From contig NZ_JARPQB010000041.1 of assembly GCF_029478665.1 (NCBI RefSeq), forward strand, positions 1 to 53,616: a DNA stretch of 53,616 nucleotides, in the 5' to 3' direction. The notes below the pieces were generated by a model that saw only the letters and a list, made by a program, of their open reading frames with translations, did no database searches and was not told where the DNA came from. Made by a program: the position numbers and the translations under genes. Source of the DNA: Pseudomonas entomophila (GTDB taxonomy: Bacteria > Pseudomonadota > Gammaproteobacteria > Pseudomonadales > Pseudomonadaceae). The stretch's first letter is position 1; each line of letters starts with the position of its first letter. Below are positions 1 through 8,129 of this stretch, in pieces.

Positions 1-2471
1 TCCAGCGGCTGGTTCACTTTGACAGTGAAGGTCGGCTGTTGGGTTTCGTTCACGTCACCATTGCTGACGATGGTCACGGCGACCTTGTCGCCTTCGTTGC
101 CGGTGCCCGGGGTGCCGGTGCCTGGCTCGTCAGTGACGGTGGTGGTGATGGTGTTGTCGCCGAGGGTCAGCTTCTCGAAGTTGTCGCCACCGACGACCGA
201 TTCGATCTTGTTGACGATCGAAGGTTGGCCACCGACGTAGACATCATCCTTGGCGGTGATGGTGAAGGTGCCGCTGGCGCTGCCAGCTGGGATGGTCACC
301 TTGGTGCCATCGGTCAGGGTGAAGGTCAGACCGTTGTGGCCGGTGACCGACAGGCCCTGGGCATTGGTCAGGGTCACGGTGTAGGTGACCTGGCCGCCTT
401 CGCTGACGGTGGTCTTGTCCGCAGTCAGGGTTGCGACCACTTCACTGACGGTGTCAGTGATCTGCACGGTGGCGTTGCCACCCAGCTCCAGGTTCTCGAA
501 GGTCTTGCCCGGGACGCTGGCGTCGGTCACACCCAAGGTCACCGAACCGCCATCCTTGAACACGTCGTCGCCCTGGGCCGGAAGGCTGTAGGTCGCCTGG
601 GTCTGGCCGGCTGCGATAACCACCTTGTCGCCATTGGACAGGGTGACAGTCAGGTCATGGTCGAGTTTCTGGCTGACCGAAACGGTAAAGGTCGGCTGCT
701 CGGCCTCGGTGACGTTGCCATTGCTGGCGATGCTGACCGTGACGGTGTCGACACTGTCGTTGACGACGGTCTGCGCTGGCGTCGGGTTCGGCACCAGATT
801 CTCGAAGTTGCCGCCCGTTGCCCCCGTGATCGTGGTACTGACGGTGCTGCCATTGACGAACACGTCGTTGGCGGGCGTCTGGAAGTCGACGCTGGCGGAC
901 GACTTGCCCGCTTCGATGGTAACGGTCTGGCCATTGGACAAGGTGACGGTCACCGGCGTCTGCGCCGGGTTGGTCAGGGTCACGGTGTAGGTGATCACAC
1001 CGCCTTCGGTCACGCTCGGGGTGGCGGTGAGGGTAGCGGTGGTGGTGTCGACCGAGTCATTGATGACGGTCTGCGCTGGCGTCGGGTTCGGTACCAGATT
1101 CTCGAAGTTACCGCCCGTTGTACCCGTGATCGTGGTGCTTACGGTGCTGCCGTTGTTGTAGACGTCATCGGCCGGGGTCTGGAAATCGACGCTGCCGGAA
1201 GACTTGCCGGCTTCGATGGTGACGGTCTGGCCGTTGGACAGGGTGACAGTGACTGGCGTCTGCGCCGGGTTGGTCAAGGTCACGGTGTAGGTGATCACAC
1301 CGCCTTCGGTCACGCTCGGGGTGGCGGTGAGGGTGGCGGTGGTGGTGTCGACCGAGTCATTGATGACGGTCTGCGCTGGCGTCGGGTTCGGCACCAGATT
1401 CTCGAAGTTGCCGCCCGTTGCCCCCGTGATCGTGGTGCTGACGGTGCTGCCATTGTTGTAGACGTCGTTGGCCGGGGTCTGGAAATCAACGCTGGCGGAA
1501 GACTTGCCCGCTTCGATGGTGACGGTCTGGCCGTTGGACAGGGTGACGGTGACCGGCGTCTGCGCCGGGTTGGTCAGGGTCACGGTGTAGGTGATCACGC
1601 CACCTTCGGTCACGCTCGGGGTCGCGGTCAGCGTCGCCGTGGTGGTGTCGATTGTGTCGGTGACCTGGGTCACGGCCGGCGTGGTGCTCGGGGTGACGAT
1701 CAGGCCGTTGCCGCCGGTGGTGCCGGTGATGGTGGTGGAGATCTGACCGCCATCGTTGTACGGCGTGTCGTTGGCCGGGATGGTGACGTTGACGGTGCCG
1801 GTGGTTTGCCCGGCCGGAATCACGATCACCGCGCCGTTGGACAGGGTGACGGTGAGGTTGCTCAGCGGTGCTTGGCCGACGGTCGCGGTATAGACGATCA
1901 CGCCACCCGCTTCAGTGATCGAAGGGGTGGCGCTGAGGGTGAGGCCAGTGCTGATCGGCGTGTTGGCGGTGGTGTCGGTGCCTGTCGTGTCCAGCCCGCC
2001 GATTTCCTGGTTGCCCAGCCCGCTGGCGAAGCCGATAGGGCCGGTGGGGAAACCGATGTTCGGGTCGACCGCCCCGGCAGTTTCCTCGAGCAGCACGAAG
2101 CTGTGGCCGCCGCCGACCGAGCCGCCGCCTGCCGCGGCCGGGCCGGCTGCGGTGGCTTCCAGTTCGGTGGTCGGGTCGGCACCCGCCGCGATGGCCTGCT
2201 GCAGTTCTTCGACCGAGGGCGCTGCCTGGGCGGTGGCCTGGCTCAGGTCGGTGCTGCTGTCGGGCGCGTCGGCGCTCCATTGGGTGTCGCGGCCCAGGTC
2301 GAGCAGGCGGCCGTCCGCCAGCTCCAAGGTGACCGCGCCGCCAGCGCCGGTGTCTACCTGTTCGCCGGCGAACAGGCGGTCGCCTTCGATGAGTACGCGC
2401 CGGATGCCTTCTGGGGAAACTGCGATGACTTGGCCAACAATGCTTTTGACGATGGCAACAACAGTGCTCAT
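1..2471 (-). CDS. lapA: Large surface adhesin LapA, N-terminal part (runs off the left end)
   Basis: This is the start of a giant repeat adhesin that anchors cells to surfaces and holds biofilms together. The reading frame opens at the ATG complementary to 2469-2471 (MSTVVAIVKSIVGQVIAV) and stays open to base 1. Residues 1 to about 125 match the LapA retention module, which keeps the protein plugged in the LapE pore. Residues 107-110 read TAAG, with AAAG at 112-115; the family's periplasmic protease LapG cuts at such a di-alanine site, releasing the adhesin when c-di-GMP is low. A linker (about 125-180) leads into Thr/Val-rich Ig-like repeats of about 100 residues (for example TATLTATPSVTEGGVITYTV). 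Neither the long repeat array nor the C-terminal RTX secretion signal is in the window. The exporter genes lapE-lapB-lapC lie divergently on the other side of the promoter. The strong open frame on the opposite strand (39-2537) is an artefact of codon bias. Confidence 0.93.
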   Translation of the reverse strand, partial: MSTVVAIVKSIVGQVIAVSPEGIRRVLIEGDRLFAGEQVDTGAGGAVTLELADGRLLDLGRDTQWSADAPDSSTDLSQATAQAAPSVEELQQAIAAGADPTTELEATAAGPAAAGGGSVGGGHSFVLLEETAGAVDPNIGFPTGPIGFASGLGNQEIGGLDTTGTDTTANTPISTGLTLSATPSITEAGGVIVYTATVGQAPLSNLTVTLSNGAVIVIPAGQTTGTVNVTIPANDTPYNDGGQISTTITGTTGGNGLIVTPSTTPAVTQVTDTIDTTTATLTATPSVTEGGVITYTVTLTNPAQTPVTVTLSNGQTVTIEAGKSSASVDFQTPANDVYNNGSTVSTTITGATGGNFENLVPNPTPAQTVINDSVDTTTATLTATPSVTEGGVITYTVTLTNPAQTPVTVTLSNGQTVTIEAGKSSGSVDFQTPADDVYNNGSTVSTTITGTTGGNFENLVPNPTPAQTVINDSVDTTTATLTATPSVTEGGVITYTVTLTNPAQTPVTVTLSNGQTVTIEAGKSSASVDFQTPANDVFVNGSTVSTTITGATGGNFENLVPNPTPAQTVVNDSVDTVTVSIASNGNVTEAEQPTFTVSVSQKLDHDLTVTLSNGDKVVIAAGQTQATYSLPAQGDDVFKDGGSVTLGVTDASVPGKTFENLELGGNATVQITDTVSEVVATLTADKTTVSEGGQVTYTVTLTNAQGLSVTGHNGLTFTLTDGTKVTIPAGSASGTFTITAKDDVYVGGQPSIVNKIESVVGGDNFEKLTLGDNTITTTVTDEPGTGTPGTGNEGDKVAVTIVSNGDVNETQQPTFTVKVNQPL
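730..1629 (-). repeat. Tandem 300-bp repeats within lapA
   Basis: Three near-identical units repeat with an exact 300-bp period: the same string (ggtctgcgctggcgtcgggt) recurs beginning near 768, 1068 and 1368. More diverged units flank them at about 430-729 and 1630-1920. Each encodes a 100-residue Ig-like adhesin domain, roughly LapA residues 281-580. The 1030-1329 and 1330-1629 copies differ at only a few positions, which points to recent duplication or gene conversion. Copy number may vary between strains, and short-read assemblies may collapse it. Confidence 0.9.
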
Positions 2472-2821
2472 TGGACTCTCCGGACTACCCGTTCAGTTGG
2501 CTTCCATGCCTGGCCGGCATGCAAAGGCGGCGACTGATGGAATGTTTCAAAAATGTTTTTGACACCCTAAAGTGTCAATTTTACGTCTATAACTATTGGC
2601 GATTTACTTTATGCCAAACTATTGACCTTCTGGCTGCCATCCTAAACAATCGCCAACGTAATGTCACATTGATATTTGGCCATCCACAGCCCTTTCTTTC
2701 GTATTAATCGCACTGCCTATTCGGAAGCTTCCTACACACAGGATCGGGGTTTGCCATTTTCCAAGGCAGGCACAGCTTCGGCTGTGATTTGGGACAACAG
2801 CTCTCTCGGGAACCAGTAAAA
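2472..2821. promoter_or_regulatory. Divergent lapA / lapEBC promoter region
   Basis: This 350-bp gap is clearly more AT-rich than its surroundings and has no convincing gene. On the minus strand a TTGACA hexamer (2577-2572) followed 17 bp later by CATTTT gives a plausible sigma-70 promoter about 75 bp upstream of lapA. That -35 hexamer is part of a perfect inverted repeat, TTGACAC-CCTAAA-GTGTCAA (2559-2578), which could be an operator. On the minus strand, 2626-2613 reads GTCAATAGTTTGGC, which resembles the FleQ box consensus reported from P. aeruginosa (GTCANTAAATTGAC; 11 of 14 positions, counting the N). FleQ is a known c-di-GMP-responsive regulator of lapA in P. putida. Promoter and FleQ assignments are inferences. 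Confidence 0.5.
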
Positions 2822-4159
2822 ATGCGTGCGTCACTGTTCACCGCTCTTCCTTTCGCGCTTGCCGCCACCTTCGCTCAAGCACAGACCCTGCCCGAAGCCA
2901 TGCAGAAGGCCCTCGAGGTGCACCCGGAAATCCAGGCCGGCGTGAATGCCCGCATGGCTGCGGATCACCAACTGCGCGCCGCCAAGGGCGGCTATTTGCC
3001 GCGGGTCGACGTGACCGCCGGCTATGGCCGTGAGGGCACCGACAGCCCCAGCACTGGCAACCGCTGGGAAACCCTCAACCGTGGCGAGTCGGCCCTGCGC
3101 CTGCGGCAGATGGTCTTCGACGGCTTCGCCACCTCCAGCGAAGTAGGCCGCCAGCAAGCCACCGTCAACGCTCGCGCCTATTCCCTGCTGGGTACTTCCG
3201 AACGCACCGCGCTGACCGTGGCCCAGGTCTACCTGGACGTGCTGGCCCGCCGCGAAATGGTGCGCCTGGCCGAAGACAACCTGCGCAACCACGACCGCAT
3301 CCTTGACCAGATCAAGCTGCGCACCAGCCGCGGCGTGGGTCGCATGGCCGACCTCGACCAGGCCGAAGCGCGCCAGGCCCAGGCCCGCAACAACCTGATC
3401 ACCGAGCAGACCAACCTGGCCGACGCCAACACCAACTACCTGAGCGTCGTCGGGCAAATGCCGGACGAGTTAAGCACGCCAGCGCCATTTGTCGATCTGT
3501 TGCCGGCCACCCTCGACGAAGCCCGCCACCAGCTGATCGAAGACAGCCCGATCCTGCGCTCGGCCGAGTCCGACATCGCCGCCGCCGAAAAGCAATATGA
3601 AGCCGCGAAGTCTACGTTCTATCCACGCTTCGATGCCGAACTCGGACGAACGGCCGACAACAACCTCGACGGCGCGGTCGGCCACAACAACGAATGGCAG
3701 GCCATGCTGCGCATGAACTTCAACCTGTACGCCGGTGGCAGCAACAAGGCGGACCTGGAATCGAAGTCGTACCTGGCCAACCAGGCCCTGGACATTCGCA
3801 ACAACGCCTTGCGCCAGCTCAATGAGGAGTTAGGCTTGGCATGGAATGCTCTGGACAACGCCAATGCCCAGGTGCCGATCGCCCAGCAGTACGTCGATCA
3901 CAGCCAGCGCGTGCGCAGCGCCTACCAGCAACAGTTCGGCCTGGGCGAGCGCACCCTGCTCGATTTGCTCGACAGCGAAAATGAAACCTTCACCGCCCAG
4001 CGCCGTCTGGTAGAGGTGAAGAACACACAAATGTTTACTCAGTACCGAATCAAGGCGACCATTGGCCAACTGCTCAAGAGCCAGGGCGTCGTAGCCCCCA
4101 TGGCATCCGTTGTGCAGAACGACCTGAAACCCAAGGTGAACCTGCCAGGCATGAACTGA
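2822..4159 (+). CDS. lapE: TolC-family outer-membrane protein LapE
   Basis: Outer-membrane channel of the type I secretion system that exports LapA and, in this family, holds its retention module at the cell surface. The frame could open at a TTG (2789), but the ATG at 2822 starts a good signal peptide (MRASLFTALPFALAATFAQA) and has GGGAA about 9 bp upstream, so it is preferred. The 445-residue product fits the TolC/OEP family: two long alpha-helical repeats with the typical N-terminal pattern 'LPEAMQKALEVHPEIQAGVNAR' split over residues 22-43 and a second OEP repeat from about residue 230. Coiled-coil segments rich in Ala, Gln and Arg occupy 110-220 and 330-410. It is 44 bp upstream of lapB and probably co-transcribed with lapB and lapC. 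The symbol rests on locus context, since TolC homologues are hard to tell apart by sequence alone. Confidence 0.88.
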   Translation: MRASLFTALPFALAATFAQAQTLPEAMQKALEVHPEIQAGVNARMAADHQLRAAKGGYLPRVDVTAGYGREGTDSPSTGNRWETLNRGESALRLRQMVFDGFATSSEVGRQQATVNARAYSLLGTSERTALTVAQVYLDVLARREMVRLAEDNLRNHDRILDQIKLRTSRGVGRMADLDQAEARQAQARNNLITEQTNLADANTNYLSVVGQMPDELSTPAPFVDLLPATLDEARHQLIEDSPILRSAESDIAAAEKQYEAAKSTFYPRFDAELGRTADNNLDGAVGHNNEWQAMLRMNFNLYAGGSNKADLESKSYLANQALDIRNNALRQLNEELGLAWNALDNANAQVPIAQQYVDHSQRVRSAYQQQFGLGERTLLDLLDSENETFTAQRRLVEVKNTQMFTQYRIKATIGQLLKSQGVVAPMASVVQNDLKPKVNLPGMN

Positions 4160-4203
4160 CAGGCGCGCCTTGCCCCTACCCGCAAGGATGAAGAGAGCGC
4201 CGC

Positions 4204-6360
4204 GTGGAATCCGAAGTCAGTCGAGTCCAACTCAGCCACGATCCACGCAGTCAGCATGACGACCCGTTGCTGGACAGTCTGCTGACCCTGTGTGTCCTGC
4301 ACCAGAAGCCCGCCAGCCGGGCCATGCTGACCACCGGGCTGCCCTTGCCCTCGCAGCGCCTGACCGCCGAGCTGCTGCCCCGCGCCGCCGCCCGGGCGGG
4401 CCTGCAGGGCCGCCTGCTGCAGCGCAAGCTGGAGCAGATCCCGAACATCGCCATGCCGGCGATGGTGCTGCTCAAGGAGGGCCGCTGCGCGGTCCTGCTC
4501 GGTTGGGAGAACGAAGACACCGCCCGCCTGCTGCTCAGCGAGAGCGACGGCGGCGAGGTGCATGTCACCCGTGAAGCGTTGCAGAGCGACTACAGCGGCA
4601 AGGTGTTCTTCGCCCAGCCGCAGCACAAGTTCGACGTCAACCACGGCAACCTCATCCCGCGCGCCCGCTCCTGGTTCCGCGACACGCTGCTGCGCAGCAA
4701 ATGGCTGTACATCGACGCCATCGCCGCCAGCCTGGTGATCAACCTGATCGCCCTGGCCGCGCCGCTGTTCGTGATGAACGTGTACGACCGCGTGGTGCCC
4801 AACCAGGCCACCTCGACCCTGTGGGTCCTGGCCATCGGCATTGCCGGCGCCTATGTCTTCGACCTCATCCTCAAGGGCCTGCGCAGCCTTTGCCTGGACC
4901 TGGCCGGCAAGAAGACCGACCTGATCATCTCGGCGACGCTGTTCGAGCGCATCGTCGGGATGTCGATGAAGTACCGCCCGGCGCGGGTCGGCAGCTTTGC
5001 CCAGAACATCCATGAGTTCCAGGGGCTGCGCGACTTCCTCGCCTCGCTCACGCTCACCAGCCTGATCGACTTGCCGTTCACCCTGCTGATCCTGATGGTC
5101 ATCGCCATCATCGGCGGGCACCTGGTGTGGATCCCGATCCTGGCCTTCCCGCTGGCCCTGGGCATCGGCTACGCCCTGCAGAAGCCGCTGATGGCGACCA
5201 TGGAACGGACCATGGCCCTGGCCTCCGAGCGCCAGTCGAGCCTGATCGAAACCCTCGCCGGGCTGGACGCGGTCAAGGTCAACAACGCCGAGAGCGAGCG
5301 CCAGTACATGTGGGAGCAGACCCTCGGCACCCTCAGCCGCCTGGAACTGCGGGTCAAGGTGCTGTCGGGCCTGGCCATGAACATCACCCTGCTGATCCAG
5401 CAACTGGCCGGCGTGGCGATGATCTGCGTCGGCGTGTACCTGATCATCGACGGCAACCTCAGCATGGGCGGCCTGGTGGCCTGCTACATGCTCAGTGGCC
5501 GTGCCCTCGGCCCGCTGGGCCAGCTCAACGGCCTGCTGGCCCGCTACCAGCAAGCCAAGGTGACCATGGTCGCCACCGACCAGATGATGGAACTGCCGCA
5601 AGAGCGCAACTTCGAGGAGCGCCCGCTGAGCCGTCAGGTGCTGCAGGGCGCGGTCGAGTTCCGTGGGGTCGAGTTCACTTACCCCAACCAGCAGAACCAG
5701 GCGCTCAAGGGCATCAACCTGACCATCCGCCCGGGCGAGAAGGTCGGCATCATCGGCCGCAGCGGCTCGGGCAAGAGCTCGCTGGCCAAGCTGATCGTCG
5801 GCCTCTACGAGCCGGACAACGGCTCGCTGCTGGTCGACGGCGTGGATATCCGCCAGATCGATGTCAGCGAGCTGCGCCACAACATCGGCTATGTGCCCCA
5901 GGACATCCAGCTGCTGGCCGGCACCCTGCGCGACAACCTGGTCAGCGGCGCCCGCTACATCGAGGACGAGCTGATCCTGCAGGCCGCGGAACTGGCGGGT
6001 GTGCACGAGTTCGCCCGCCTGCACCCGGACGGTTACGAGCTGCAGGTCGGCGAGCGCGGCCAGAACCTCTCCGGCGGCCAGCGGCAGAACGTCGCCCTGG
6101 GCCGTGCCTTGCTGCTCAACCCGCAGATCCTGCTGCTCGACGAGCCCACCAGCGCCATGGACAACACCGGCGAAGAGCGCCTCAAGCAGCGCCTGGCCGC
6201 GGTGATCGAAGGCAAGACCGTGCTGCTGGTCACCCACCGCGCCTCGTTGCTGTCGCTGGTGGACCGGTTGATCGTCATCGATCGTGGACAGATTGTCGCG
6301 GATGGCCCGAAAGCCGCCGTCATGGATGCGCTGAAGAAGGGGCAGATCAGTGTTGCATAA
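4204..6360 (+). CDS. lapB: Type I secretion ABC transporter LapB
   Basis: Inner-membrane ATPase/permease that drives LapA export. The GTG start at 4204 is preceded by an AAGGATGAAGAG ribosome-binding region. The 718 residues show the family's three parts in order: an N-terminal C39-like domain (about 1-130) without the catalytic DCG cysteine motif of true bacteriocin-processing peptidases, as usual for RTX exporters; a six-helix membrane domain (about 160-450, with stretches such as LVINLIALAAPLFVMNVYD); and a nucleotide-binding domain (480-710). In the latter are Walker A GRSGSGKSS (about 519), signature LSGGQRQ (about 622), Walker B ILLLDEPTS (about 641) and the switch histidine in VTHRAS. 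The gene overlaps the start of lapC by 11 bp, so translation is likely coupled. An antisense open frame of nearly 800 codons here is not a gene. Confidence 0.95.
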   Translation: MESEVSRVQLSHDPRSQHDDPLLDSLLTLCVLHQKPASRAMLTTGLPLPSQRLTAELLPRAAARAGLQGRLLQRKLEQIPNIAMPAMVLLKEGRCAVLLGWENEDTARLLLSESDGGEVHVTREALQSDYSGKVFFAQPQHKFDVNHGNLIPRARSWFRDTLLRSKWLYIDAIAASLVINLIALAAPLFVMNVYDRVVPNQATSTLWVLAIGIAGAYVFDLILKGLRSLCLDLAGKKTDLIISATLFERIVGMSMKYRPARVGSFAQNIHEFQGLRDFLASLTLTSLIDLPFTLLILMVIAIIGGHLVWIPILAFPLALGIGYALQKPLMATMERTMALASERQSSLIETLAGLDAVKVNNAESERQYMWEQTLGTLSRLELRVKVLSGLAMNITLLIQQLAGVAMICVGVYLIIDGNLSMGGLVACYMLSGRALGPLGQLNGLLARYQQAKVTMVATDQMMELPQERNFEERPLSRQVLQGAVEFRGVEFTYPNQQNQALKGINLTIRPGEKVGIIGRSGSGKSSLAKLIVGLYEPDNGSLLVDGVDIRQIDVSELRHNIGYVPQDIQLLAGTLRDNLVSGARYIEDELILQAAELAGVHEFARLHPDGYELQVGERGQNLSGGQRQNVALGRALLLNPQILLLDEPTSAMDNTGEERLKQRLAAVIEGKTVLLVTHRASLLSLVDRLIVIDRGQIVADGPKAAVMDALKKGQISVA

Positions 6361-7726
6361 GCTGGATATGGGGCGTTTCAAGGACAACCTGCGCCGTTAC
6401 TTCAAGGGCTCCGAGTCCCTGGCCGGGCAGCCGCTGCCCGAGGTCAACAAGGCGCTGATCGAGGATGCGCCGCGCATCGTGCGCCTGACCATCTGGGGCG
6501 TGATCGCGTTCTTCCTGTTCATGATCGTCTGGGCCAGCGTCGCGCCCATCGACGAGGTGACGCGCGGGGAGGGCAAGGCCATCCCGTCGTCCAAGGTACA
6601 GAAGATCCAGAACCTCGAGGGCGGCATCGTCGCCGAGATCTTCGCCAAGGAAGGCGAGATCGTCGAGGTCGGCCAGCCGCTGCTGCGCCTGGACGAGACC
6701 CGCTTCGCCTCCAACGTCGACGAAACCGAGGCCCTGCGCCTGGCCATGGCCCTGCGCGTGCAGCGCCTGACCGCCGAAGTCGAGGACAAGCCGCTGCAGA
6801 TCGACGAAGAGCTGCGCAAGGCCGCCCCCAACCAGGCCGCCAACGAGCAGTCGCTGTACCAGAGCCGTCGCCAGCAGTTGCAGGACGAGGTGGCGGGTTT
6901 GCAGCAGCAACTGGTGCAGAAGCAACAGGAGCTGCGCGAGTTCAACTCCAAGCGCGCCCAGTACGCCAACAGCTTGCAGCTGCTGCGCCAGGAGATCGCC
7001 ATGTCCGAGCCACTGGTGGCCCAGGGCGCGATCTCCCAGGTCGAGGTGCTGCGCCTGCGCCGCGCCGAAGTCGAGAACCGTGGCCAGATGGATTCCACCA
7101 GCCTGGCCATCCCGCGGGCCGAAGCGGCGATCAAGGAAGTCGAGAGCAAGATCGAGGAGACCCGCGGCAAGTTCCGCAGCGAGGCGCTGACCCAGCTCAA
7201 CGAGGCGCGCACCGAGCTGAACAAGGCCACCGCCACCAGCAAGGCGCTGGATGACCGGGTGAACCGCACCGTGGTCATCTCGCCGGTACGGGGCATCGTC
7301 AAGCAGCTGCTGGTCAACACCATCGGCGGGGTGATCCAGCCGGGCAGCGACATCATCGAGATCGTGCCGCTGGACGACACCCTGGTGATCGAGGCGAAGA
7401 TCCTGCCCAAGGATATCGCCTTCCTGCACCCGGGCCAGGAAGCCACGGTCAAGTTCAGCGCCTACGACTACACCATCTACGGCGGCATGAAGGCCAAGCT
7501 CGAGCAGATCGGCGCCGACACCATCACCGACGAAGACAAGAAGACCACCTACTACCTGATCAAGCTGCGCACCGACAAGAGCCACCTGGGCACGGACGAG
7601 AAGCCGTTGCTGATCATCCCCGGGATGGTGGCGACGGTGGACATCATGACCGGCAAGAAGACCATCATGAGCTACCTGCTCAAGCCGATCATCAAGGCCC
7701 GCTCGGAAGCCCTGCGCGAGCGTTGA
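6350..7726 (+). CDS. lapC: HlyD-family membrane fusion protein LapC
   Basis: Periplasmic adaptor joining LapB to LapE. The GTG at 6350 is chosen because AAGGGG lies at the right distance upstream; the ATG at 6368 has no good ribosome-binding site. The 458-residue protein has a cytoplasmic N-terminus, one membrane helix (about 46-65, LTIWGVIAFFLFMIVWASV), a lipoyl/barrel-sandwich half at about 75-125 (GGIVAEIFAKEGEIVEVGQP), a long alpha-helical hairpin rich in Gln and Glu (about 125-300), and the second lipoyl half and beta-barrel (VVISPVRGIVKQLLVNTIGG onward). The C-terminal motif 'GMVATVDIMTGKKTIMSYLL' is typical of HlyD/PrtE-type fusion proteins. It ends the lap operon; the next gene is about 400 bp away. 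Confidence 0.93.
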   Translation: MLHKLDMGRFKDNLRRYFKGSESLAGQPLPEVNKALIEDAPRIVRLTIWGVIAFFLFMIVWASVAPIDEVTRGEGKAIPSSKVQKIQNLEGGIVAEIFAKEGEIVEVGQPLLRLDETRFASNVDETEALRLAMALRVQRLTAEVEDKPLQIDEELRKAAPNQAANEQSLYQSRRQQLQDEVAGLQQQLVQKQQELREFNSKRAQYANSLQLLRQEIAMSEPLVAQGAISQVEVLRLRRAEVENRGQMDSTSLAIPRAEAAIKEVESKIEETRGKFRSEALTQLNEARTELNKATATSKALDDRVNRTVVISPVRGIVKQLLVNTIGGVIQPGSDIIEIVPLDDTLVIEAKILPKDIAFLHPGQEATVKFSAYDYTIYGGMKAKLEQIGADTITDEDKKTTYYLIKLRTDKSHLGTDEKPLLIIPGMVATVDIMTGKKTIMSYLLKPIIKARSEALRER

Positions 7727-7784
7727 TCGATCTTGTGGGAGCAACTGTCTTCTTCGTGGACGCTGGCCCGGCCATGCCGGGCAT

Positions 7785-7885
7785 CGCCAGCAAGGCTGGC
7801 TCCTACAGGTCTGCAGTGAGGCTCATGTTTCCTGCGCAGTCTCAAGGCTAGCGCCGCACCTGTAGGAGCCGGCCTTGCCGGCGAA
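7785..7885. repeat. REP element pair, inverted
   Basis: Two copies of the Pseudomonas REP sequence face each other: CGCCAGCAAGGCTGGCTCCT onward at 7785-7809 and its near-complement CCTGTAGGAGCCGGCCTTGC at 7859-7883. The pair can fold into a long hairpin. It lies in the 400-bp gap between lapC and the dioxygenase gene; the rest of that gap holds the palindromes described separately and no gene that I can see. Confidence 0.85.
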
Positions 7886-7971
7886 GGGGCCAGTGCAGCC
7901 AGCACAAGACAGTTGTTCCCACAGATGAACGTAGGGTCTGAAGGAACAAGCCCTTCATATGGATATGCCGT

Positions 7972-8011
7972 AACGGTATTTAAAATATCGTTCTTATGAC
8001 TTTATAGTCAT
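7972..8011. promoter_or_regulatory. Two adjacent palindromes upstream of the dioxygenase-ABC operon
   Basis: AACGGTATTT-A-AAATATCGTT (7972-7992, one mismatch between arms) is followed four bases later by a perfect palindrome ATGACT-TTAT-AGTCAT (7996-8011). Both lie in an AT-rich patch 120-160 bp before the dioxygenase start, where operators of a sulfur-responsive regulator (CysB or a LysR relative) would be expected. Which protein binds is not known from the sequence. Confidence 0.45.
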
Positions 8012-8129
8012 TCCCACTGCGTACCCGCCGACCAATCGGCGCGCCGCACGACTCGAACCCACACGGGCAAACCCCGTGCGTTTCCGATCGTTGCGCGCCC
8101 TGAAGTCGCGCACTGCGTGGGAGTGACCA

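Noticed and set aside
39..2537. Long open frame (over 800 codons) on the plus strand opposite lapA
   Set aside because: It mirrors the third-position GC bias and repeats of lapA; the minus-strand product has the LapA retention module and the plus-strand product resembles no family.
4039..6387. Long minus-strand open frame opposite lapB
   Set aside because: lapB has full ABC transporter motifs; the antisense product is Gln/Ala/Asp-rich low-complexity sequence typical of shadow frames.
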